The notes under the pieces were generated by a model, which was given only the letters and a program-made list of their open reading frames with translations, had not been told where the DNA came from and ran no database searches. A DNA stretch of 12,172 nt, from assembly GCA_902491375.1 (NCBI GenBank), contig CABUHE010000040.1:1-12172 (forward strand), in the 5' to 3' direction. This document shows, one piece after another, positions 1 to 8,600 of this stretch (position 1 is the first letter of the stretch; each line of letters starts with the position of its first letter). A program made the translations under genes and the position numbers. The stretch is from an uncultured Prevotella sp. Lineage in GTDB: Bacteria; Bacteroidota; Bacteroidia; Bacteroidales; Bacteroidaceae.

Positions 1-19
1 ATGTGTAACTTTTAAACAT

Positions 20-70
20 TATCTTTGGGATATCTTGACTTAGTTCCCTAAGATACAAAAAATTAGGGAA
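20..70 (+). other. Two mutually exclusive hairpins upstream of a terminator
   Basis: Bases 20-30 can pair with 45-55 (11 pairs with one mismatch, 14-base loop). Bases 44-51 can instead pair perfectly with 63-70 (8 pairs, 11-base loop). The two structures share 45-51, so only one can form at a time. They sit directly before the plus-strand terminator at 73-117. They could be part of the 3' region of a plus-strand transcript entering from the left. Neither helix overlaps the terminator stem, so a classic attenuator is not demonstrated. No gene can be assigned to 1-70 with confidence; a short in-frame stop after ATG at 1 could be the tail of an upstream gene, but this is only a guess. Confidence 0.35.
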
Positions 71-72
71 AC

Positions 73-117
73 GGGCAAGTTCTGGCTGAGCGAAGTTAGA
101 ACTTGCCCATTTTTTTT
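73..117 (+). terminator. Rho-independent terminator, plus strand
   Basis: A perfect 11-base-pair stem (73-83 with 98-108) encloses a 14-base loop and is followed by one A and then eight T residues (110-117). The T tract lies only on the plus-strand 3' side, so it should end a plus-strand transcript arriving from left of the window, convergent with buk. Confidence 0.85.
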
Positions 118-125
118 GTAGACAC

Positions 126-161
126 AAAAAAGGCCATCTCAAAGTTTATTTGAGACAGCCT
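126..161 (-). terminator. Rho-independent terminator of the ptb-buk operon
   Basis: Bases 131-143 pair with 149-161 (13 pairs including two G-U wobbles read on the minus strand) around a 5-base loop. On the minus strand the stem is followed by six T residues (126-131, the first overlapping the stem). It starts about 18 bases past the buk stop codon, so it is the natural end of the ptb-buk transcript. Confidence 0.85.
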
Positions 162-179
162 CGTTAAGCTATAACAGAT

Positions 180-1238
180 TTACTTATACTCCATAAGAGG
201 CAGTTCGCCACGCAACACTCCGAGAGCATTGTAAGCCAGCGAACCCATCTCGTTCTCGCCCGGAGTTATCACTACAGGCGCAAGATATTCAATCTGTCTG
301 CGCAGTATGTCCATGCAATAATCGCTGTGGGCTATGCCGCCGGTAAGTATTATAGCATCTGTCTTGCCTGAAAGAGCGACGTGCATGGCACCAATCTGCT
401 TGGCTATGGTGTAAAGCATAGCACCGAGCACTTCCTTGTAGGGCTGCTCGCCAGCCTCCGCCTGTCGGTCAATAGTTATCATGTCAGTCTCGCCGAGCAG
501 CGACGCCAGTCCACCCTTACCGCTTATCATCTGCTTAATCTCCTTCTGAGTGTACTTACCGCTGAAACATATATCAACAAGCTGACCAGCCGGCACTGTG
601 CCAGCACGTTCCGGTGAGAACGGGCCTTCACCGTCAAGAGCATTATTTACGTCGATTACCCGTCCGTACTCATGAGCACCGACAGAAATTCCACCGCCAA
701 TATGAGCTACTATCAGACGCAGCTCCTCATACTTTCGGCCTATCGATGCCGCATATTTACGGGCAACGGCTTTCTGGTTCAGAGCATGGAATATTGATTT
801 GCGGTCAATACCGGGGAAGCCTGTATAGCGTGCCTCCGGTCTCATCTCGTCAACAACAACAGGGTCAGCGATGAAAGCCGGACAGCCACATTCAGCAGCA
901 ATCTCAGCCGCAATGAGCGCGCCCAGATTGCATGCGTGCTCACGCTCAGCATGGATAAGGTCGTGCTTCATTTTCTCATTGACAGCATATACTCCACCTG
1001 CCAAAGGATGGAGCAGACCTCCACGGCCTATCACAGCATCGAAATCAAGACTGATATTGGCCTCTGCAAGACGTTCCATTATGAAATCCTTACGGAACTG
1101 ATACTGGTCGCTGATATGATGAAACTTAGCAAGCTCGCTTACATGATGGTGGGCACCCGTCATCCAAACAGACTTCTCGTCTTCATAAACGGCTATCTTG
1201 GTTGACGTTGAACCTGGATTGATCACAAATATTCTCAT
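180..1238 (-). CDS. buk: Butyrate kinase (probably also branched-chain acyl kinase)
   Basis: Cytoplasmic acetokinase-family enzyme that transfers the phosphate of butyryl phosphate (or a close relative) to ADP, giving the free acid and ATP. At 352 residues it matches the usual family length of about 355. Visible family motifs are the phosphate loop NPGSTS at residues 7-12, GRGGLL at 71-76, the adenosine-side AHIGGG at 178-183, the DGEGPFSPERAG stretch at 202-213 and TGGIA at 299-303. The ATG at 1238 puts the family start MRIFVINPGS directly at the N terminus, so the start is secure. There is no strong Shine-Dalgarno, only a purine-rich stretch, as is common in Bacteroidota. The gene follows ptb by 89 bases and ends at a hairpin terminator. 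The sequence does not settle whether butyrate, isobutyrate or isovalerate is the natural substrate. Confidence 0.95.
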   Translation of the reverse strand: MRIFVINPGSTSTKIAVYEDEKSVWMTGAHHHVSELAKFHHISDQYQFRKDFIMERLAEANISLDFDAVIGRGGLLHPLAGGVYAVNEKMKHDLIHAEREHACNLGALIAAEIAAECGCPAFIADPVVVDEMRPEARYTGFPGIDRKSIFHALNQKAVARKYAASIGRKYEELRLIVAHIGGGISVGAHEYGRVIDVNNALDGEGPFSPERAGTVPAGQLVDICFSGKYTQKEIKQMISGKGGLASLLGETDMITIDRQAEAGEQPYKEVLGAMLYTIAKQIGAMHVALSGKTDAIILTGGIAHSDYCMDILRRQIEYLAPVVITPGENEMGSLAYNALGVLRGELPLMEYK

Positions 1239-1288
1239 AATGCGTATTATTTCTTTTCGTTATTTATTCAGTAAGTGATTATCATAGC

Positions 1289-1320
1289 GCAGTATGCTAC
1301 TGCTCTAAGACAGATGTCTT
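1289..1320 (-). other. Two small hairpins in the ptb-buk spacer
   Basis: Two short perfect inverted repeats stand side by side just downstream of ptb: 1307-1311 with 1316-1320 (5 pairs) and 1289-1294 with 1298-1303 (6 pairs, 3-base loop). No T tract follows on the minus strand, so this is not a clear terminator. They could stabilise or process the message between the two cistrons; they are short enough that chance is also possible. Confidence 0.3.
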
Positions 1321-1327
1321 TATAACA

Positions 1328-2233
1328 TTAATCCACACAGGCTATGGCCAGACTGTAGAACTTTGACTCACATGAGTCAGCACGTGAAGCTACAACCACA
1401 GGCACTGTTGTGCCACAGAGTATACCAGCCGTCTGCGCTCCGGCAAAGAGCGTGAGCGTCTTGTAGAACACATTGCACGACTCTATATTCGGGAATATCA
1501 GCACATCAGCGTTGCCTACGACAGGCGACTTAATGTCTTTTATCTTACCGCTCTCAGCGTCGAGGGCGGTCTTTATATCCATCGGACCTCCAATCTCAAT
1601 TTTGCCATAACGTCCCTCAGCGGCACGGCGTTCAAGTTCCTGATAATATATTGTATTGGGGAACTTCGGGTTTATCTTCTCCGTGAAATTGATGAGAGCC
1701 ACCTTCGGAATTGCCACTCCAAGCCTGCGGCTTATATCGACATCGTATGTAAGAATAGCGTCAAACTGGTCGAGAGTAGGATGCGGCACCACTGCGGCAT
1801 CTGAGAATACAATAAGCTTGCCGTAAGCCGGTATCTGCGACACCGTTACGTGGCTCAACACTCTGCCCTGCTCAAGTATGCCCTTCTCCTTGTTGAGCAC
1901 AGCATGGAGCAGATTGTCGGTATTCATCGAGCCTTTCATCAGCACGTCTATCTCACCGTTTCTTGCCAATTCCACAGAACGGCGTGCGGCATCATCAACA
2001 GTGGGAGTAGTCTCTATGCGTACACGGCCCGGATAACTGTCAGCAAGGACAGCAAACTCAGGCTTACATTCGCCTACACACACCAAAACGAAATCAGCTA
2101 TGTTCTCTCTCAAGGCTCTCTCTACTACATAAAGAGTGTGAGAGTCGGCAGGACTTGCTACAACCACACGCTTGCGCCCATGCGCCTGCGTAAGCATGCT
2201 TGTAAGATCATCAAAATTGGATATCAGGTTCAT
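1328..2233 (-). CDS. ptb: Phosphate butyryltransferase
   Basis: Cytoplasmic phosphate acyltransferase (PTA/PTB family) that exchanges CoA for phosphate on butyryl-CoA or related acyl-CoAs. The acyl phosphate is the substrate of the kinase encoded immediately downstream. The 301-residue length is typical for Ptb and far shorter than multi-domain phosphotransacetylases. Recognisable family blocks are LMKGSMNTDNLLHAVL around residues 98-113, the HVTVSQIPAYGKLIVFSDAA segment at 128-147, PNIESCNVFYK at 248-258 and SRADSCESKFYSLAIA near the C terminus (283-298). In the PNIESCN block a cysteine (253) stands where, as I recall the family, glycine is usual. The ATG at 2233 is the only sensible start. 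A Bacteroidota promoter lies about 170 bases upstream, and the pair ptb-buk is probably one operon. Substrate range cannot be read from sequence. Confidence 0.93.
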   Translation of the reverse strand: MNLISNFDDLTSMLTQAHGRKRVVVASPADSHTLYVVERALRENIADFVLVCVGECKPEFAVLADSYPGRVRIETTPTVDDAARRSVELARNGEIDVLMKGSMNTDNLLHAVLNKEKGILEQGRVLSHVTVSQIPAYGKLIVFSDAAVVPHPTLDQFDAILTYDVDISRRLGVAIPKVALINFTEKINPKFPNTIYYQELERRAAEGRYGKIEIGGPMDIKTALDAESGKIKDIKSPVVGNADVLIFPNIESCNVFYKTLTLFAGAQTAGILCGTTVPVVVASRADSCESKFYSLAIACVD

Positions 2234-2388
2234 AGTTGTTAAGATTTAAGTACTAAGACAATATTAAAAGGTTTCAGTTTGTAAGCCGGTATTGATTTAA
2301 CACCCTTTTTAAGGTTATTCATCAATGCTCCGCCGACTGACAATACAGCCTAAACAAGGCACATATTGCGCAAAAACCGCACACTTTT

Positions 2389-2414
2389 TATCTTTTTGTG
2401 CAAAGATAGTGCAA
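2389..2414 (-). promoter_or_regulatory. Possible operator around the ptb -7 element
   Basis: Two symmetries overlap the promoter. The hexamer GTGCAA occurs at 2398-2403 and again at 2409-2414, exactly 11 bases (about one helical turn) apart. In addition, 2389-2395 (TATCTTT) is an inverted copy of 2402-2408 (AAAGATA) with a 6-base spacer. Either could be a binding site for a regulator that blocks RNA polymerase. Part of the symmetry comes from the -7 element itself, and no regulator is identified here. Confidence 0.3.
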
Positions 2415-2431
2415 GTATGTCAAACTTCAAA
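2401..2431 (-). promoter_or_regulatory. Bacteroidota-type promoter of ptb-buk
   Basis: Read on the minus strand, TTTG at 2431-2428 is followed by 19 bases and then TATCTTTG at 2408-2401. This matches the consensus of the primary Bacteroidota sigma factor (TTTG, 19-21 bases, TAnnTTTG) at every defined position. Transcription would start near 2395, giving an untranslated leader of about 160 bases before ptb. The promoter lies beyond the sprA terminator, so ptb-buk should be transcribed independently of sprA. Confidence 0.8.
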
Positions 2432-2530
2432 ATAAATAGGCAATAATAATCTGTTTTTCAGAAAAATTGAACATGGCTGTCATTCTGCCACAACGAAACG
2501 ACTTCACTGACAACAATACACTGTGCATGT

Positions 2531-2587
2531 AATGAAAGTTACGTTATGTCGGTAAAAAATCCATTATCCGGCAAAATGAAAGTTACG
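2531..2587. repeat. Pair of 13-base direct repeats
   Basis: AATGAAAGTTACG occurs at 2531-2543 and again at 2575-2587, with start points 44 bases (close to four helical turns) apart. Both copies lie between the sprA terminator and the ptb promoter, about 100-155 bases upstream of the -33 element. The first copy also contains GTAA and TTAC in inverted orientation (2529-2532 and 2539-2542). They may be activator sites, or a small duplication without function. Confidence 0.5.
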
Positions 2588-2596
2588 ATTTTCAAC

Positions 2597-2638
2597 AAAA
2601 AGAAACGGTGTGTACATTTTAACAAACATACACACCGT
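2597..2638 (-). terminator. Rho-independent terminator of sprA
   Basis: Bases 2605-2614 pair perfectly with 2629-2638 (10 pairs, 14-base loop). On the minus strand the stem is followed by TTCTTTTT. The hairpin begins 21 bases after the sprA stop codon and separates sprA from the ptb promoter. Confidence 0.8.
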
Positions 2639-2659
2639 AAATATATATACCGCACACCG

Positions 2660-5600
2660 TTATCGGGTCAGAGAGAACTTCAGACTGAGACCGAAGTCAT
2701 GGGTTGTAGTAGGATAACTGTTTGCTGACAGCAACGGACTGTTGGTCTGGCAGTCATAATAGAAGCTCATCGTAAGCAGACGTGAAAGCGAATAATCAGC
2801 TGAGAACGATACCTTCAACGCGGTGTTACCGCTGCTTGCAGAGCTTGTCATAGAAGCAATGTCACGGCAGATTGCAGCCTGCTTGCGGTAAGACAAGTCA
2901 AGACGCAGGTTGAGAGCCGTATTGAATCCGGTTGACTTTGTGGTCGTCTTTGTATTCGACTGATTATTATTATCGTCATCTTTATTGTTTGAACGGACAC
3001 GACGACGACGGTTACCGCCAAATAGCTTGAAGTTATTGATTTTATAACCCATGCCTATAACCCAGTCCTTACTTGTCGACTCGTTGATCTGCACACTCGT
3101 CATACTCAGACTTATAACTCTGGTCGAGCGGTACTCCAACTTACATGTAAGATTATTGCGGAACGTCATGTCCACACCGAGCAGCGGAGAGAACGACTCG
3201 TTCACACTTACTGTGCTGACGTTGAACATACTGCCCGGAACAGGATTGCCGGTCGTAGCGTCACTTATAAATCCAAGACCGTTCATGTATTCGACGAACG
3301 TACTGTACGTGCTGTATGAGCCTACGGCATAAATGCTCTTGTAAGCATGGTTGATGTTTACGCTCTTGAACACATCACGCAGCCACGGCAGCTGTACCAG
3401 TCCGCTGTAACGTACAGTCCAGTTGGGCAGCAGGCGTGCCAGCGTCGGGAATATCTCAAGAGAATTTCCGCCGGTTGAAGTATATGCTGCAAGGAACGCC
3501 GGCACCATGACATCTGCGCTGTATTTGCTGACTGTTCCGTTAGCCGGGTCAAACTTCTGCCCTGCCAGCGATGTACCGTTAGGATAAACCGCACCAGCAT
3601 AACGTGCCTCTACACGGTTACGGAAACCGTCAAGCGAACGGCAGAACTTCTCAAACGTAGCCGAACGATAACCGTTGGTTGCATTGCCCATGCTCTCAAA
3701 TGCGCTTCCGATACTTATTGTAGTCATCGAGAGAGTTCCGCTCTGAGTTGTCGGCGTGCCTGTATACATGTATTGAATACTCTTTGCCTTGGTCTCATTA
3801 CGGCTCGCATTAAGGTCTATCTTAAGATTCTTGAACGGTTCAAGAGTCATTCTGAGTTGGAAATCTTCAGACAGATTGGTCGTCGCAGGAGTAGCTACGC
3901 TGTCATTCATCAGCAGCCAACCGCGGTCAGATGCATCGTTAATGTATCCATCGTCGATAAAGCCGAAAGCGAAATCGAGTCCAGGCGACATTACTCCGCC
4001 GCTACGCTGTCCCAGCATATCGCCGATGTTCGGCATAAAGCCCGGCAGATACATACCGTACTGATTGCGGTAAGAGAGGCTGACGTTGCGCACAAGCATC
4101 AATCCACGTGCCACACACTGGGCTGCCTTATACCACTTGTTCTCGTCAAGCGGAGCCTTTGGTGTAACTGTAAGTTTAAGCGTTACAGCTGTATCGACAT
4201 CAGACGTTATGCGTATGCGGTTGTTGTCAAGACGCTTATACTTAATACGGAATGCCTTGCCTTCCTTCGTCTTGGCCCTTACCAGGATGCGTTTGGTATT
4301 CTTGCCATGCGATACTGTTATGGCAGAATCAGGCATAAGCACGATTTCCTTCTCAAAGCTGCGTTTGTTCTTTGGCAGAGCCTCTTCTTCTTTACTGTTG
4401 GCATTATTACCTTTCGCATTTCTGTTGTTCGGCCTGTTAATGGTTTTATTCACCCTGGTACGATCCATCTGCTCCCTTCTCGATATGGGGCGTGGTTTCT
4501 TATCAAAACGCTCATTGGCTTTTTTCAGGAACGGAACATGATTGTACAGACGTTCGAGATTGAATGTACCGTTAATATTGTATGAACGATTCATTGTTAT
4601 CGAGTTGCCAAGCGATGTTCCGTCTTCAAGCTCTGTTCCGCGTGTCCAGTTGTAAGTGGCATTATAAGTACCGTCTGCGTTGACCCAGTCGAATATCGGT
4701 ATAAGGTTCAACGGCAACTGATATGACATCGTGAAATTCTGATTATAATCGAGCGGACGGCCGAAGTCCTTGATACTTGTCATAACAGAATCTTTCCAAG
4801 CCGAATACTGGTCAGGATAAAGGTCTTTGTTCACCGGCGTATACGGTTCTTCTATCTCCGCATGCGTTGCACTGCTGAAGTTAAGATGCAGGTTTCTTGT
4901 CAAATCCCAACGTATTGAGAACTCTCTGTTCCATAAGAACTGCTCACTGAAAGTAAGTGGCAGACTGCTTTCACCCATACTTTCCATGTCGCGTTCCTGC
5001 AACTCATAATAGTTGCGCAGCATCTCCGTGTCGAACGTAATGTTCTGAGGCAACCAGTTTATTCCGAAGCGTTTTATTATGTCATACCATTTGCTCTTGC
5101 TCTTTATCATTTTCTTAAACGGCTCGAAAGTCTTGTATACAGGAGTGTAGCTGTAATTCAACGCTCCGCGCCAGTTGTCCTCATTCTCATAGACTGTGGT
5201 CTCGCCACTTGTATGGCGATGGCTGTGGCTGTAACTAAAAGATAAGTTTGCCGGGTCGTATGGCATAGGATGACCTTTAGTCTGTATACCGACTCTGACG
5301 TTAGATAAAGAGAAGTTCGTGTTCTTTGTCTTTGTTATCGCAATGCTTTCTATCGAATCGCGCTCATGCTTGTTTGCTGTACTTTCAAGAGCATCATTGA
5401 GCAGCATGTCGGTATCAAGCGGATTGTACTTCGGACGTGTTTCCTCCTGAGTTATAGAGTAATAAAGCGGAGCGGATACTTTTGCCTTATCCGGGAAGAA
5501 CTTTCCCAGTTCAACGTTTGCTGTAAAACTGTATGTCTTATAGTTGTCCTGTGAACGTTCAGCCACGCCGTCTTCAATACCGCCGAAACCGTCAGTAACA

Positions 5601-8600
5601 ACCTTTCCACTCGCGTTGATCGTTCCTAAATCTGAAAGCTGCACATTGAGAGTACCTTGTGCTGCCCAGCCGCCCTTATTATTATATTCCTTAAGGCGCA
5701 ACTCATTAACCCATACCTCACCGGACTTAATCTCTCCTGAAAGGTTACGGATACCTATCATCATTGTCTTAACCTCTCCAAGAGTAGGATTACCGACAAT
5801 GCTTATCTTATTATTAGGTTTGTCTGAATCATAGCTTGAATATACAGAGTTATATGAAGCCTGTCCCTGTGCCCTTGCGATATTACGCGCCTTCTTCAAA
5901 TCTGTAAACACACTCAGCGGAATATCCAACATATTGTCCTCTGGCCATACAGCTTTTGCATCCTCTAACGAATAACGTCCATAAGTGCCCGGTTCTGTAA
6001 GTTTAAGAGGTATCTCATATTCATAATAGTTGTTTCTGTAATCACTGCCCAAACGAATGAACACAGCCAACTGATTGTCGGTAAGATTTGTTGTATTCTG
6101 TTCAAAAGCATTGGCATGAACAAACATTTCAAGACGCTTGTACTGACGGAGGTCAAGAGTTGTATTCTTATAAACAGCCTGACCTTCACCTGAAGAGAAG
6201 TTGTTCACCACAAAACTCAAAGCCTGCTCATTCTGCTCGGCAAGCTGCGGCTGTGTCGGGTCCTGTTCACGGCTTATTCCCGGCGGCAGAATATAGTTTA
6301 CAGGGGTCTTGTCGTTGTTCTCTTCTATATTGACGGCACTTACAGACATACTTCCGCTTTCATTCGCCGTCGGATTTAGTGACTGTTCATAAGCACGCCA
6401 CTCACCACGCACAAGATCAAGAGTTGCGAAACGCAATACGATAGGCTTCTTGAAGTTGGTAAGGAACATACGCATGAATCGTATTGAAGAGAAGTCGCTT
6501 ATTGAGCCGACACGTTCCTCATAATCATTAATAGGTATGCGGAACTGATACCACGTAGCGTCTCCTTTCTGTCCGTTACGCAAAGATGGATAAGTTTCTC
6601 TCTTGTCTACGATGAAGTTACGTCCTACGACAAAGTCTTCAGGACGCATACTTATTCGGTACTGATAGTAATTCTCATACTCGTTGAGCGTATAGTCCTG
6701 ATTGATATCTTCAACATCCGGCGTAGTTTTATACGAAGTATCGTAACTCTCTGTACGGTCGTCACTCTCAGGAGAGTTTCCCTGAGGATTGTTTATACGC
6801 TTATAACGATAAAGAATAGGCGCCTTAATACGGTCGTAATCTGAACCGCGGAAATAATGATAATCATCATTTGCAGGGTCGTTCAATATTGAATCACGCT
6901 GTGCGGTAGTTACTTTCGACTGTACAGCAGAAATGAACTCCTGATAAGAACCGAACTCACGCTCCTCAGCATCTGTCAAACCGTTGTAGCCGACATCCTG
7001 AAGTTTACGTGAACCCTTAGTCGTCGCAAATGCGTATGTAACAGTAGCCTGCGTCGGTATTCTACCCCACTGAGTTGTTGCAAAACTCTGAGAACCGTCA
7101 ACAGGCATTCCGCTTTCATAAAACTTACGGCCATCACGAAGCACATCCTCACTAACCTCACCCAGATTTATATACAAATCGCCACCATATTGGTTTGCGT
7201 CAGGCTGTCCGTTTGAATAAATAAACGGATCAAGGAGCCAGAATTCAATATATTCAACATTAGCAGTCTCAAAATCGCTGGTGTCCAACTTTCTCATCAT
7301 ACCGCCCCAATGTCTTTCCGGATTAGGCAAAGTTCCATCGGAATTAAGGTTCGGATTAAAGTTGTACGGTCCGCGTTCGTCTGGATAATACGCCAGATTG
7401 AGTATTGAAAGCATCGAAGTTGCTCCTGTGTACGTGTTATTATTGCGGTTCGGAAACAACTCGCTTGTGTAGACTTCGCGTACATAATAATTACTAAGCT
7501 GTTCGAGGTCGCTCTTGATATGCGACGGAGTCAATGACGAACTGCTGCGTGTAAACAACGGATCGATCGTATACCACGCCAACAACGCACGGTTGTAACC
7601 GCTCTGCAATGTTGTTTTGTCACTCTGTTCCGGGAACATTGACGGAACACTTGACAAAACCCAAGACGTCGGTGTTGAAACATCTATGGCGTTCTTTGTA
7701 TTCTCAAAGTCGTCAATATACGACGCGTTATCCTGCACTCCGCGCGACTGTCCTGCTATAAGCTGGGCAAATTCGCCGGTAAATGATATCTGCGATGGCT
7801 GTGTACAATGCAGGAACGGCAGTTTGTCAAGCATATTGGTAAGCCACTGACTCTCATGTTTCCAGTTGATATTAAGTCCCCAAAGAGTATTGTTCAACGG
7901 CTCTGAACCCATTGCGACCTTTGTAACGAGTGCCTGCTCTGACAGATGCTGCAACGTTCCGCTCAACTGGAAATTCTTTGAAAAATCATATTGCCAGTTA
8001 ACTCCCATAAACGTCTTGCGCTCCTGGGCATAATCCGTATTACTCTCAAAAGAAGCATTAACCGTTGTTCCGGCATCAATTATACTCTGATTCAGGATGG
8101 TTACTTCACCTGAAGAATAGTCGACTGTATAATCCGAGCCTTCGGTAAGTGTAACGCCACCGGCAGTTACGACAACAGAGCCTTGCGGTACGTTATAAGC
8201 TCCGAGAGAAATTACATTGGCCAACGAGCCTCTGAACTGTCCACTTAACTGATATTTGTTCTTTTCAGCTATCTGTTTCGCTACGGTTTTTGTAGAATCA
8301 TACAACTCTGTATAACTGTATCTCTCAGCTACGTCGGCAGCAACGCCTTTACTGACAAGGGTTTTATACATATAATCGCCGAAAGGCTCAACTTTCGGGA
8401 AGAACACACGGCCGTTACTTACGGTGTAGCCTTCTACGTAGTCAAAATATCCGTTGCTGTTCGCTTTGTTGTTATTGTCAAGTCGGTCAGCACCGAGTAG
8501 CTTTATAATCGGCTGGTCTTTTACCTGCTGTTCCGGGATATAAGACAGGTAAACACCTGTTGTATCACTCTGATACTTAACATCAAGTCGGAACTTGTCT

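Larger units (their letters stand above)
2234..2659. other. Intergenic region between sprA and ptb
   Basis: This 426-base gap contains, from high to low coordinates: the sprA terminator (2597-2638), two copies of a 13-base repeat (2575-2587 and 2531-2543), about 100 bases with no feature I recognise, the ptb promoter with flanking repeats (2389-2431), and a 5' untranslated leader of roughly 160 bases. The leader has only small hairpins and an 8-base perfect palindrome at 2366-2373; I do not recognise a known riboswitch. I see no convincing coding sequence on either strand. Confidence 0.7.

Noticed and set aside
1850..2242. 130-codon open frame on the plus strand over ptb
   Set aside because: Antisense to a clear phosphate butyryltransferase gene, with no recognisable domain; its length follows from the codon use of ptb.
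2546..2728. 60-codon plus-strand ORF across the sprA end and terminator
   Set aside because: It runs through the sprA terminator hairpin into the sprA coding region antisense, and is Lys/Thr-rich without motif; treated as chance.
3773..4585. 270-codon open frame on the plus strand inside sprA
   Set aside because: It lies wholly antisense to the well-conserved SprA coding sequence, has a composition typical of a reverse-frame shadow (many Arg, His, Cys, Leu, Ser) and shows no family motif.
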